A stretch of DNA of 64,000 nt from Buchnera aphidicola (Cinara pseudotaxifoliae) (GTDB lineage: Bacteria; Pseudomonadota; Gammaproteobacteria; Enterobacterales; Enterobacteriaceae), in assembly GCF_900128595.1 (NCBI RefSeq), contig NZ_LT635893.1:124001-188000 (forward strand), given 5' to 3'. Under the pieces are notes generated by a model that had not been told where the DNA came from, did no database searches, and saw only the letters and a list, made by a program, of their open reading frames with translations. Positions 37,213-46,822 of the stretch are shown here, one piece after another. Position numbers and translations under genes: made by a program. Each line of letters begins with the position of its first letter. The stretch's first letter is position 1.

Positions 37213-39873
37213 ATGTCAAAAAATATTCTTAAAGACATTGATCCTATCGAAACATCTGAATGGATAGATTCTATTGAATCTGTAATAACAAGATATGGTA
37301 TAAAACGAGTTCATTTTTTAATAAATAAAATTTTAAACTCACGAATGTTAAAAGATACTAATATTCATAAAAATGTTTTTTCTAATTTTATAAATACTAT
37401 TCATGTTAATCGAGAACCAAAATATCCAGGAAACATTAAAATAGAAAAAAAAATTTGTTCAGTAGTACGATGGAATGCAATTATGATGGTTTTACGAGCT
37501 TCAAAGAAAAATTTAGATTTAGGAGGACATATTTCTTCTTTTCAATCATCTGCTATGATCTATGAAGTTTGTTTTAATCATTTTTTTCGTGCTTGTAATA
37601 ATTATGACAGCGGTGATTTGATTTATTTTCAAGGACATATATCTCCAGGTATTTATTCTCGGGCATACTTAGAAAATCGTATAACAAAAGAACAATTAGA
37701 CAATTTTAGACAAGAGACTAACGGAAAAGGATTATCTTCGTACCCGCATCCTAAATTAATGCCTAATTTTTGGCAATTTCCTACTGTTTCGATGGGTTTA
37801 AGTGCTATTTCAGCTATTTATCAAGCAAAATTTTTAAAATATCTGTATAATAGAAATTTAAAAAATACTTCAAAACAAACTGTATATGTTTTTTTAGGTG
37901 ATGGTGAAATGGATGAACCTGAATCTAAAGGAGCTGTTACAATTGCTGCACGAGAAAAATTAGATAATTTAATATTTGTTATTAATTGTAATTTACAAAG
38001 ATTAGACGGTCCTGTTCATGGGAATGGAAAAATTATTAACGAACTAAATGATTTTTTTTTAGGCGCTGGCTGGCATGTTATTAAAGTGCTTTGGGGAAGT
38101 CAATGGGATTCTTTATTAGAACAAGATGTATCGGGGCATTTAAAAAAACTAATGAATGAGACAGTTGATGGTGATTATCAAACTTTTAGATCTAAAAACG
38201 GCGCTTATATTCGAAAATATTTTTTTGGTAAATACGCAGAAACAGAAAAATTAGTTGATAATATGACTGATGATGATATTTGGAAATTAACACTGGGTGG
38301 TCATGATTTTAAAAAATTGTACTCTGCTTTTCATGCAGCTAAATTAATAAAAAACAAACCAGTAGTTATATTAATTCATACGGTTAAAGGTTATGGTTTA
38401 GGAAATATTGCTGAAGGTAAAAATATTGCTCATCAAATTAAAAAATTAGATATTCAAGATATTCAGCACCTAAAAAAACAATTAAACATAAAGATAGATT
38501 TACAAGATTTACAAAAATTACCATATGTAAAGTTTTCTTCGGACTCTATAGAGTATCAATACTTACATGATCAAAGAAAAAAACTGCACGGTTATGTACC
38601 TTTTCGATTAAATAATTTTTCCGAATGTTTATCAATACCTCCTCTAGAAGATTTTCGCTTATTACTAGATGAACAAGTAAGACCTATATCTACCACTATT
38701 TCTTTTGTACGTATTCTAAATATACTTTTAAAAAATGCTCATATAAAAAATAGAATTGTACCTATTATAGCAGATGAAGCACGTACTTTTGGTATGGAGG
38801 GTTTATTTCGTCAGATTGGTATTTACAATTATCAAGGACAAAAATATACACCTGCCGATAAAGATCAGATTTTTTATTATAGAGAAGACACTAACGGTCA
38901 AATTTTACAAGAAGGTATTAATGAATTAGGAGCCGGTTCTTCATGGCTAGCTGCAGCAACTTCTTATAGTACTAATAATTTTCCTATGATACCTTTTTAT
39001 ATTTATTATTCTATGTTTGGTTTTCAAAGAATAGGAGACTTTTTGTGGTCGTGTGGAGATCAACAAGCAAGAGGTTTTTTAATTGGAGCAACATCTGGAA
39101 AGAGTACATTAAACGGAGAAGGTTTACAGCATGCAGATGGACATAGTCATATTTTATCTGCAACTATACCTAATTGTATTTCTTACGATCCTACTTACAG
39201 TTATGAATTAGCTGTTATTATACAATCTGGTTTAGAGCGTATGTATGGAAAAAAACAAGAGAATGTTTTTTATTATATCACTACTTTAAATGAAAATTAT
39301 GTTATGCCTAAGATGTCGCATGATATGATAGAAGGAATTTGTAAGGGTATTTATAAATTGAAAACATATTCTGGAAGCATAGGTCATATTCAACTACTAG
39401 GTTCCGGGGCCATTTTGCGGTGTGTTGAAAAAGCTGCTAAATTTTTATTATCTGAATATCAAATTGGTTCTGATATTTATAGTGTAACATCTTTTACAGA
39501 GTTGGCTCGTGATGGTCAAGATTGCGTGCGTTGGAATATGTTACACCCTTTAAAGAAAAAAAAAATACCATATATTACTTCAATTATGAATCAAGAACCT
39601 GTTGTTGCAGCTACTGATTATATGAAAATTTTTGCAGAACAAGTTAGAGCATATATACCATCAAATATATTTCGTGTATTAGGATCTGATGGATATGGAA
39701 GATCTGATAGTCGAAAAAAATTACGTGATTTTTTTGAGATTGGTACATCTTATATTGTAAGCGCAGCTTTAGATGCGCTAATTCAGCAAGGAAAAATAAA
39801 TAGAGTAGTTTTAATTAATGCTTTAAAAAAATTAAATATTATTTCCGATAAACCAAATCCTAGGCTCATATAA
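37213..39873 (+). CDS. aceE: Pyruvate dehydrogenase E1 component (homodimeric)
   Basis: AceE decarboxylates pyruvate with thiamine diphosphate and acetylates the lipoyl group of AceF. The protein is 886 aa (E. coli 887), unlike the alpha/beta E1 type. ThDP/Mg binding is in FLGDGEMDEPESKGA with NCNLQRLDGPVHGNG. HTVKGYGLG, IADEARTFGMEGLFRQIGIY and GEGLQHADGHSH correspond to active-site regions. The first gene of the run aceE-aceF-lpd; aceF begins 12 bases after its stop codon. Confidence 0.98.
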   Translation: MSKNILKDIDPIETSEWIDSIESVITRYGIKRVHFLINKILNSRMLKDTNIHKNVFSNFINTIHVNREPKYPGNIKIEKKICSVVRWNAIMMVLRASKKNLDLGGHISSFQSSAMIYEVCFNHFFRACNNYDSGDLIYFQGHISPGIYSRAYLENRITKEQLDNFRQETNGKGLSSYPHPKLMPNFWQFPTVSMGLSAISAIYQAKFLKYLYNRNLKNTSKQTVYVFLGDGEMDEPESKGAVTIAAREKLDNLIFVINCNLQRLDGPVHGNGKIINELNDFFLGAGWHVIKVLWGSQWDSLLEQDVSGHLKKLMNETVDGDYQTFRSKNGAYIRKYFFGKYAETEKLVDNMTDDDIWKLTLGGHDFKKLYSAFHAAKLIKNKPVVILIHTVKGYGLGNIAEGKNIAHQIKKLDIQDIQHLKKQLNIKIDLQDLQKLPYVKFSSDSIEYQYLHDQRKKLHGYVPFRLNNFSECLSIPPLEDFRLLLDEQVRPISTTISFVRILNILLKNAHIKNRIVPIIADEARTFGMEGLFRQIGIYNYQGQKYTPADKDQIFYYREDTNGQILQEGINELGAGSSWLAAATSYSTNNFPMIPFYIYYSMFGFQRIGDFLWSCGDQQARGFLIGATSGKSTLNGEGLQHADGHSHILSATIPNCISYDPTYSYELAVIIQSGLERMYGKKQENVFYYITTLNENYVMPKMSHDMIEGICKGIYKLKTYSGSIGHIQLLGSGAILRCVEKAAKFLLSEYQIGSDIYSVTSFTELARDGQDCVRWNMLHPLKKKKIPYITSIMNQEPVVAATDYMKIFAEQVRAYIPSNIFRVLGSDGYGRSDSRKKLRDFFEIGTSYIVSAALDALIQQGKINRVVLINALKKLNIISDKPNPRLI

Positions 39874-39884
39874 GAGGTGATATA

Positions 39885-41129
39885 GTGGACGTAGAAGTAT
39901 GTATGCCAGATATTGGAATGAAGTGTGCAGAAGTAATTGAAATTTTAGTACAAGTAGGAGATAAAGTAATCAAAGAAGATGGTTTAGTGTCTGTAGAAAG
40001 TCATAAATCTGTATTAGAAATACCTTCTCCTGTTTCTGGAATTATTAAAAAAATTTGTATTAAAGTAGGAGAATCAGTTCCTGTAAATAAATTAATGATA
40101 GTTATAACAAAAAGTTGTTATACAAATAATTTGATTAAAAAAAATAAGATTAACAATGGTTGTATTGTTAATAAACGTGATCAATTGAATATTAATAATA
40201 GTGTTAGTTCTAAAAATAATTATCAAAATGAAAAAATTTATGCATCTCCGATAGTTCGTCGTATTGCTAGAACACTTAACATTAATTTGTTAGATGTTCA
40301 TGGAAGCGGAAAAAAGGGATGTATTACTAAAAAGGATTTGAAAAAATATAATATTTTGAATGATAATGGTATAGTATATCATACTAACGATACTTCATTA
40401 AAAGAAGATAACTTAAATGGTAAAAATAGTAATCAAGAATATCAATTATTAACTAATATTCAAAAAATTTCTGGAAGTAAATTATTAAACAATTGGAAAA
40501 GTATTCCACATGTTACTCAATTTGATGAAACAGATATCACTGATTTAGAGGAGTTCAGAAAATCTTATAACTCTCGTAATGTTACAAATAAAAATTTTCA
40601 AAAAATTTCATTACTATCGTTTATAGTAAAATCTGTTGTTCATGTTTTATTAAAATATCCTAGATTTAACAGTGTTTTAGATGTGAAAAAAAATGGCATT
40701 ATTTTAAATAACAATATAAATATCGGTATAGCTGTAGATACACAAGTCGGTTTATTAGTTCCGGTTTTAAAAAATTTAAAATATAAAAATATTAGTGAAA
40801 TATCATGTGAGATATTTAATCTAGCTCAAAAAGCAAAAAATAATCAGTTAAACATTTCAGAAATGCAAGATGGTAGTTTTACTATTTCTAGTTTAGGAGG
40901 AATCGGTGGAACTGGTTTTACTCCTATTATTAATGCACCTGAATCTTGTATTCTAGGTGTATCAAAAGCAACAATAAAACCTGTTTGGATCAATAACAAG
41001 TTTTGTCCTCGTTTAATACTTCCTTTTTCTTTATCGTATGATCACCGTGTAATTGATGGAGCCGATGGAGCGCGTTTTACAAATTTTTTAGGTTTTTTAT
41101 TATCTGAAGTTAAAAATTTATTAGTGTAG
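39885..41129 (+). CDS. aceF: Pyruvate dehydrogenase E2 (dihydrolipoyl acetyltransferase), single lipoyl domain
   Basis: AceF forms the complex core and transfers acetyl groups to CoA. The protein has 414 aa and one lipoyl domain (residues 1-80), where E. coli has three in 630 aa. The lipoyl lysine is Lys41, but the usual DKA context is HKS. The E1/E3-binding domain is SPIVRRIARTLNINLLDVHG with GKKGCITKKDL. The catalytic domain ends with SYDHRVIDGADGARF, carrying the DHRxxDG motif. A GTG at 39885 is the start, preceded by AAGAGGTGAT. An asparagine-rich linker separates the domains. Confidence 0.97.
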   Translation: MDVEVCMPDIGMKCAEVIEILVQVGDKVIKEDGLVSVESHKSVLEIPSPVSGIIKKICIKVGESVPVNKLMIVITKSCYTNNLIKKNKINNGCIVNKRDQLNINNSVSSKNNYQNEKIYASPIVRRIARTLNINLLDVHGSGKKGCITKKDLKKYNILNDNGIVYHTNDTSLKEDNLNGKNSNQEYQLLTNIQKISGSKLLNNWKSIPHVTQFDETDITDLEEFRKSYNSRNVTNKNFQKISLLSFIVKSVVHVLLKYPRFNSVLDVKKNGIILNNNINIGIAVDTQVGLLVPVLKNLKYKNISEISCEIFNLAQKAKNNQLNISEMQDGSFTISSLGGIGGTGFTPIINAPESCILGVSKATIKPVWINNKFCPRLILPFSLSYDHRVIDGADGARFTNFLGFLLSEVKNLLV

Positions 41130-41225
41130 TAGTTAATAAACAGTGTAATAATTTTTATAGTTATTGTTTATATAAATCAAAGTGATATAAATAATATTTA
41201 TTAGTATTAAAAAAAAGAGTATTTT

Positions 41226-42644
41226 ATGAAAAATTATATTAATATTGACGTAGTAGTCATTGGTGGAGGACCAGCAGGATATTCTGCTGCTTTTAGATGT
41301 TCTGATTTGGGCCTGTCTACTATAATTATAGAAAAGTATGGAGTTTTAGGGGGAACATGTTTGAATGTTGGTTGTATCCCATCTAAATCACTACTGTATT
41401 TAGCTAACTTGATAAGAGAAATTCAAGGATTTTCTAAATATAACATAAATATTGGTAATTGTAATTCCTTAGATATTTCTCAGGTCAGAGAGTGGAAAAA
41501 TAATATTATAACTAAGTTAAACGATGGTTTATATTATTTAGCTCAACATAGAAAAGTTAAAATATTGAAAGGACTAGCTACTTTTTTTAGCCAAAATACA
41601 TTAAAGGTAGTCAATAATGATGTGGAGTATCATGTTAGGTTCGAACATGCTATTATTGCTTCTGGATCTACTCCGGTAACATTACCAAATATATCTGGAA
41701 TAGATAGTCGTATCTGGAATTCTACTCAAGCATTAAATTGTACTGTGATTCCTAAAAAATTATTAATTATTGGAGCGGGTATTATTGGATTAGAAATGGC
41801 GACAATATATAGTGCATTAGGATCAAAAGTAGATATTATTGACAGTTCTAAAACATTCTTTCCATCTATAGATAAGGATATGGGTGAATTATTCATTCAA
41901 TATACTAAAAAATATTTTAATATATATTTAAATACTTCAGTTGTAAATTTAGTTTGTAGTACAGAAGGAATTAAAATAAAAACTAAATCATCTGATGATA
42001 TTGTGTATAATAACTTATACGATAATATATTAATTTCTGTTGGTAGGGTTGCTAACACTCATAATTTAAATATATCATCTGTAGATATTCAGTTAAATTC
42101 TTCAGGTTTTATTCAAGTAGATAATCAAATGCGAACTAATATATCAAATATTTTTGCCGTTGGTGATGTAATCGGGACACCAATGTTAGCGCATAAAGGA
42201 ATACACGAAGCACATATCGCCGCAGAAGTAATTTGTGGAAAAAAACATTTTTTTGAACCTAGATCTATTCCTTGCGTTGCATATTGTAACCCAGAAATTG
42301 CATGGACAGGTATTATGGAAGAACAAGCAAAATTACAAGGTATTCAATGTCGATCGGTTACAGTTCCTTGGAAATTTTCTGGAAAAGCAATTAGTTCTAA
42401 TTGTGCAGATCGTGGTATTACTAAATTAATTGTTGATACAGACAACAATAGAGTTATTGGAGGTATAATTATTGGTAAGAATGCAGGAGAATTATTATCA
42501 GAAATTAATTTATCTATTGAAATGGGGTGTGATATAGAAGATTTAGCCCTCACCATTCATCCCCATCCTACCCTATCGGAATCAGTTAATATATCAGCAC
42601 AATTGTTTCATGGTACAGCTACAGATATGATTAATACAAAATAA
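41226..42644 (+). CDS. lpd: Dihydrolipoyl dehydrogenase (E3)
   Basis: Lpd reoxidises dihydrolipoamide with FAD and NAD+. The protein is 472 aa (E. coli 474). The FAD-binding motif VVVIGGGPAGYSAAFR, the redox-active disulphide GGTCLNVGCIPSK, the NAD-binding GAGIIGLEMA, the second FAD motif IFAVGDVIG and the interface catalytic pair in HPHPTLSES are all intact. It lies 96 bases downstream of aceF in the same orientation. Confidence 0.98.
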   Translation: MKNYINIDVVVIGGGPAGYSAAFRCSDLGLSTIIIEKYGVLGGTCLNVGCIPSKSLLYLANLIREIQGFSKYNINIGNCNSLDISQVREWKNNIITKLNDGLYYLAQHRKVKILKGLATFFSQNTLKVVNNDVEYHVRFEHAIIASGSTPVTLPNISGIDSRIWNSTQALNCTVIPKKLLIIGAGIIGLEMATIYSALGSKVDIIDSSKTFFPSIDKDMGELFIQYTKKYFNIYLNTSVVNLVCSTEGIKIKTKSSDDIVYNNLYDNILISVGRVANTHNLNISSVDIQLNSSGFIQVDNQMRTNISNIFAVGDVIGTPMLAHKGIHEAHIAAEVICGKKHFFEPRSIPCVAYCNPEIAWTGIMEEQAKLQGIQCRSVTVPWKFSGKAISSNCADRGITKLIVDTDNNRVIGGIIIGKNAGELLSEINLSIEMGCDIEDLALTIHPHPTLSESVNISAQLFHGTATDMINTK

Positions 42645-43127
42645 TACACTGTTACATTTTAAGAAATTAATGTATTAATTAGCATATGTTGATGTTTAAA
42701 TACTTATACTTATAATATAGATTAAACTGTTTATGTATCTAAATATAAATATATTTGATGTTTTATATATAAATGTTTATTGAATAAAAACACTATATTG
42801 ATAATTCTATTATATTATTTTTACTTTGATATTTAGATTATATTAAATATTATTTAAATTACATATAAAATATGTTAATTTTGTTTAATTAAAATATATA
42901 TTTTTTATATTTCAAATATATTTTTGTTTTTTTTATTATAAAGTGTAAATAAGTTATTGTTTATATATAATTGAAGTATTTTACAGAGCAGGTTACTTCC
43001 TGCTCTAAATAATGATATACTTGATAAACAGTGTAAACAAAAAACTATTACACATATAAACTGTATACTTTGTATACTATTTACACAGTAGTATATATGC
43101 AATGGAGTATTATTTTGTATGTGATTT
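42645..43127. other. Intergenic region between convergent lpd and erpA
   Basis: These 483 bases hold no supported gene; a frame on the minus strand at 42905-43171 is a chance frame overlapping erpA. The GC-rich hairpin at 42985-43006 is the only clear element. In larger Buchnera genomes genes such as speD and speE lie in this interval, so it may mark their loss. Confidence 0.5.
42985..43006. terminator. GC-rich hairpin between lpd and erpA
   Basis: AGAGCAGG (42985-42992) pairs perfectly with CCTGCTCT (42999-43006) around a 6-base loop. Its GC content stands far above the surrounding sequence. Position between convergent genes fits a bidirectional transcript end, although a long T tail is absent on both sides. 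Confidence 0.6.
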
Positions 43128-43469
43128 TTATATACTAAATGATAATCCGCATCCACATGTTGTTTGAGCATTTGGGTTACTAATCATAAATTTTGATCCT
43201 TCTAAATTTTCTATATAATCTATTTTTCCTCCGATTAAGTATTGAAAACTGATTGGATCAATAACAATTGTTATACCCGATTTTTTTATATAAATATCAT
43301 CTTTATTTATAATTTTATCTAATTTAAATCCATATTGAAAACCGCTGCAACCACCTCCTGTTATATATACACGCAATTTTAATTGTAAGTTTTTTTTCAC
43401 GAGTAAAAGACTTTTTACCCTCTTGATTGCCGTAGCTGTAATATCAAATGAATATGTTGATGATTTCAT
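43128..43469 (-). CDS. erpA: Iron-sulfur cluster carrier ErpA
   Basis: ErpA is an A-type carrier that delivers [4Fe-4S] or [2Fe-2S] clusters to apo-proteins. The protein is 113 aa. The three ligand cysteines are in [11 protein letters not shown] and [11 protein letters not shown], and [14 protein letters not shown] is identical in type to E. coli. It is likely to serve complex I subunits encoded earlier in the window (NuoG and NuoI) and other Fe-S enzymes. It stands alone on the minus strand, 201 bases downstream of ftsZ. Confidence 0.96.
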   Translation of the reverse strand: MKSSTYSFDITATAIKRVKSLLLVKKNLQLKLRVYITGGGCSGFQYGFKLDKIINKDDIYIKKSGITIVIDPISFQYLIGGKIDYIENLEGSKFMISNPNAQTTCGCGLSFSI

Positions 43470-43670
43470 ATAAACTCTGTTTTTTAACAGTATAATTATT
43501 TGTACTAGTTTAAAGAAAAATTTGATTTACATTAAAATTAATAATATAGATATATAAAAATATTTTTATGAATTATGTTTATTATAGTATTTAATGGATT
43601 TTATATGCTAAAATTTATTGAATCATTATAAAATAATTGATATTTTATTTAAAAAGCAAAGTAATAATTA

Positions 43671-44828
43671 TTAATTACTATTTTTTCTTAAAAAAGCTGG
43701 AATATCTAAAAAATTTTTTTCATATTTTTGTGTAGTTTTAAAATTATTATTGGTATTTGTTTTGATATTCTTTAAATCGTTTACTACTCTGTTTCTTCTT
43801 AATGATTGGTTTCTATAATCTACTAATAATTCTTTAGACGATTTATTTCTCATAAAAGAAATTTCAGATCTTTTTTCCATACCAATTCCTGTTGCCACTA
43901 CTGTTACTCTTAAAGAATGATCCATTTGTGGATCTAGTGAAGTACCAATTACTACAGTTGCGTTATCAGATGAAAATGCTCGAATAGTGTTTCCAACAGT
44001 TTCAAATTCGTCTAATCTTAAATCAAAACCAGCGGTTATATTAACTAAAACTCCTCTAGCTCCTGAAAGATCAATGTCTTCTAATAAAGGACTAGATATA
44101 GCGATCTCAGAAGCTTCTTCTGCTCTATTTTCTCCTGAAGCTGATCCTGTTCCCATCATAGCATAACCCATTTCTGACATGACGGTTCTTACATCTGCAA
44201 AATCAACATTCATTAGTCCTGGTCGAGTAATTAGTTCTGCTATTCCTTGTACTGCTCCTTTCAGTACATCATTTGCAGCTCCAAATGCATCGAGCAATGA
44301 TATTCCACGTGTTAAAACTTTCAATAATTTATCATTAGGAATAGTTATGAGAGAATCAACGTATTTAGACAATTCATTTAATCCTTGTTCAGCAAAATTC
44401 ATTCTTTTTTTTCCCTCAAAACTAAAAGGTTTGGTTACTACAGCTACTGTCAATATTCCAAGTTCTTTGGCAACTTCTGCTACTACTGGAGCAGCTCCGG
44501 TACCAGTACCTCCCCCCATTCCTGCCGCTATAAAAACCATATCAGCTCCATCTAATGCTGATTTTAATGTTTCTTTATCTTCTTCAGCAGAATTTTTTCC
44601 TACGTCAGGATTTGCTCCAGCTCCTAAACCTTTTGTAATATTATTTCCTATTTGTATTGTTTGTCCTACAGCTATTTTTCTTAATGCTTGAGCGTCCGTA
44701 TTAATAGCAAAAAATTCCACACCTTCTATTTTTTCGCGAACCATATGTTCAACAGCATTACTTCCACCTCCACCAACACCAATAACTTTAATAACTGCAT
44801 CATTACTTAACTCAGAAGGTTCAAACAT
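43671..44828 (-). CDS. ftsZ: Cell division protein FtsZ
   Basis: FtsZ is the tubulin-like GTPase that forms the division ring. The protein is 385 aa (E. coli 383). It begins [30 protein letters not shown] and carries the GTP signature [20 protein letters not shown] and the T7 loop NVDFADVR. The C-terminal peptide LDIPAFLRK, which binds FtsA and ZipA, is kept. It follows ftsA by 56 bases, as in the E. coli dcw cluster. It is markedly better conserved than the neighbouring murE-like gene. Confidence 0.98.
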   Translation of the reverse strand: MFEPSELSNDAVIKVIGVGGGGSNAVEHMVREKIEGVEFFAINTDAQALRKIAVGQTIQIGNNITKGLGAGANPDVGKNSAEEDKETLKSALDGADMVFIAAGMGGGTGTGAAPVVAEVAKELGILTVAVVTKPFSFEGKKRMNFAEQGLNELSKYVDSLITIPNDKLLKVLTRGISLLDAFGAANDVLKGAVQGIAELITRPGLMNVDFADVRTVMSEMGYAMMGTGSASGENRAEEASEIAISSPLLEDIDLSGARGVLVNITAGFDLRLDEFETVGNTIRAFSSDNATVVIGTSLDPQMDHSLRVTVVATGIGMEKRSEISFMRNKSSKELLVDYRNQSLRRNRVVNDLKNIKTNTNNNFKTTQKYEKNFLDIPAFLRKNSN

Positions 44829-44884
44829 AAAATATACTCCATAATATTAGAATAATTAAAATTATTATACGTTTTGTACTTTAA

Positions 44885-46138
44885 TTAATGTATTAATAAG
44901 TATTTTATTTGAGTAAATAAATATTTAAAAAATCCTCTATTTTTATTTTTTATTAAAACTGATTGTTGATGATTTTTTCCGTATTGCAATAATCCGACAA
45001 CAGCAGCATACTCTGGTTGAGCAAGATTTCTAGGTATTTCTGGAATATTGCAAGGTTTTTTTATAATAGTATTAGTTTGAAATACTTTATTAGCACATTT
45101 TAATAAATTTTTTATTTTAGACGATCCTCCTGTTAATACTATATTAGAAATTTTAGGATATTTTTTTTGATTAACATCATAGTAATTAGTATACGAATTT
45201 AAAATTTCTTTATTTACTAGCTGTAATAATTCTGTATATCTTGGTTCAATAACTTCGACTAAAGACTGATGATGGCAATTAATTATTTTTTCTCCTTTTT
45301 TTGTCATAATGTCTAAGTTTTTACATGTAATTGAAACATCTTCTATAGCATACCCATATTTTTTTTTTATGAATTCTGCATCAGAATAAGATAAAGAGAA
45401 TGCGTATGCAATATCACGCGTTACAGTATTTCCTGCATAAGGTATAACTGCATTGTGATTTAATGAACCGTTTATATGAACACTAACATTTATTGTTTCT
45501 CCTCCTATATCTACTAAACATACCCCTGAATCTTTTTCTTCTTCTGTTAACACAGAAAGACTAGAAGCTAAACCAATAAATATGTTTTTTTTTACATATA
45601 TTCCGCATTTTTGAATGGCTTTTATGATATTTTTATGAATATTTATATTTCCTGTAATCAGATGTACATTAGCCTGTATCCGCATACCTGAAAGCCCTAT
45701 AGGATTTTTTATACCAGATTGGTTATCAATTAAGAATTCTTGAGGAATAATATGTAAAATTTTATGATTATATTTTATTTTAACAGATCTGGCTGTTTTA
45801 ATAACTGTATCTATTTCTTGCTGAGTTACTTCACTGTTTTTTATAGGAGTAATTCCAATTTCATTTTGACAGTTAATTTCATTATGTGATATTGAAAGAT
45901 ATACAGAATAAATCTTGCACTGTGCCATTTTTTCTGCTTCTTGAATAGATGCATTAATACAATGTATTAATAATTCTAAATTGTTAATTTTTCCTTTTTC
46001 TACTCCTGTAATTCGTTTTTTGCTAAATCCAATTATATTAATCATCCCACATTGAAGAATTTCTCCTATTAGTACAGTGATTTTTGTTGCTCCTATTTCC
46101 AATCCGGTAATAATATTTTTTTTTATTGAATAGTTCAT
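44885..46138 (-). CDS. ftsA: Cell division protein FtsA
   Basis: FtsA is the actin-like protein that tethers FtsZ to the membrane and recruits later divisome proteins. The protein is 417 aa (E. coli 420). GLEIGATKITVLIGE at the start, LVDIGGETINVSV (phosphate 2) and IVLTGGSSKIKN (adenosine motif) are visible. The C-terminal FFKYLFTQIKYLLIH is a plausible amphipathic membrane-targeting helix. The downstream partners that it would recruit for septal wall synthesis (FtsI, FtsW) are not encoded in the cluster remnant. Confidence 0.96.
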   Translation of the reverse strand: MNYSIKKNIITGLEIGATKITVLIGEILQCGMINIIGFSKKRITGVEKGKINNLELLIHCINASIQEAEKMAQCKIYSVYLSISHNEINCQNEIGITPIKNSEVTQQEIDTVIKTARSVKIKYNHKILHIIPQEFLIDNQSGIKNPIGLSGMRIQANVHLITGNINIHKNIIKAIQKCGIYVKKNIFIGLASSLSVLTEEEKDSGVCLVDIGGETINVSVHINGSLNHNAVIPYAGNTVTRDIAYAFSLSYSDAEFIKKKYGYAIEDVSITCKNLDIMTKKGEKIINCHHQSLVEVIEPRYTELLQLVNKEILNSYTNYYDVNQKKYPKISNIVLTGGSSKIKNLLKCANKVFQTNTIIKKPCNIPEIPRNLAQPEYAAVVGLLQYGKNHQQSVLIKNKNRGFFKYLFTQIKYLLIH

Positions 46139-46368
46139 ATTTTTAATTAAATTAGATGATTGGTTTAATGTGTTATAAATGTAGTATATGATGTATATAT
46201 TTCATATAAATATGTAATAGTAAATATTATATAAATATTTATATATAAAAAATATTTTATAATTTTTTGTAATTATAATTTTCATTATAATATTTTTATG
46301 TTATACGATTTTTTCATTAAATATTTATAAAAAAATTATACACATAAGTTTTTTAGCAATAAAATTAC

Positions 46369-46390
46369 ATTGTAATGTTAGCATTACAAT
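46369..46390. repeat. Inverted repeat upstream of ftsA
   Basis: ATTGTAATG (46369-46377) and CATTACAAT (46382-46390) form a perfect 9-bp stem with a 4-base loop. On the minus strand it is followed by GTAATTTTATTG, so it could be a weak terminator for transcription coming from murE. Confidence 0.45.
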
Positions 46391-46666
46391 AATGAAATTA
46401 TTAAATATTTATTAAATTTTAATAAATCATGTATTTTTATTATTATCGAACAATTTTTTTGAATTTTAAAGGTGGTATATTATTATTAAATATAGATTGT
46501 TTGATTTTTTTAGTAAATAAAATATTGTTAATTTTATTTTTTTTTATTAAAAAACAAAATATATTTTCCTAGAATTACATTTATATGTATATATTTTTTT
46601 AATTAAAAAATAATGTACTATGTTTATTCTAAAATGATATTAAAAATCATTAACATAGATATATTA

Positions 46667-46692
46667 ATGATTTCTCATTTGTGAGGAATCAT
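46667..46692. terminator. Hairpin downstream of the murE-like gene
   Basis: ATGATTTCTCA (46667-46677) pairs with TGAGGAATCAT (46682-46692), 11 bp with one wobble and a 4-base loop. It lies about 130 bases past the murE-like stop on the minus strand. On the plus strand it is followed by GATAAATATTTTTT. It may end transcription. Confidence 0.45.
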
Positions 46693-46822
46693 GATAAATA
46701 TTTTTTATTGTGATATTTAAATAAATATTTTGTGTGTAATTTTTTACAATATTAAATACTATCTGAAATGATTTTATCTTGATTAATTTTTTATTTTTAT
46801 GAAGATTTTTATATGCGACTAT

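Larger units (their letters stand above)
46139..46822. other. Scar of the mra/mur/fts cluster between murE-like gene and ftsA
   Basis: These 684 bases occupy the place of murF, mraY, murD, ftsW, murG, murC, ddl and ftsQ. No frame with any of their motifs remains. Two hairpins stand out: 46667-46692 and 46369-46390, described separately. The rest is featureless AT-rich sequence. Confidence 0.55.

Noticed and set aside
42905-43171. A minus-strand 88-codon frame between lpd and erpA
   Set aside because: It overlaps the end of erpA in another frame and shows no conserved features.
44179-44691. A 170-codon frame on the plus strand within ftsZ
   Set aside because: It is the antisense shadow of a strongly conserved gene; its length comes from the codon use of ftsZ.
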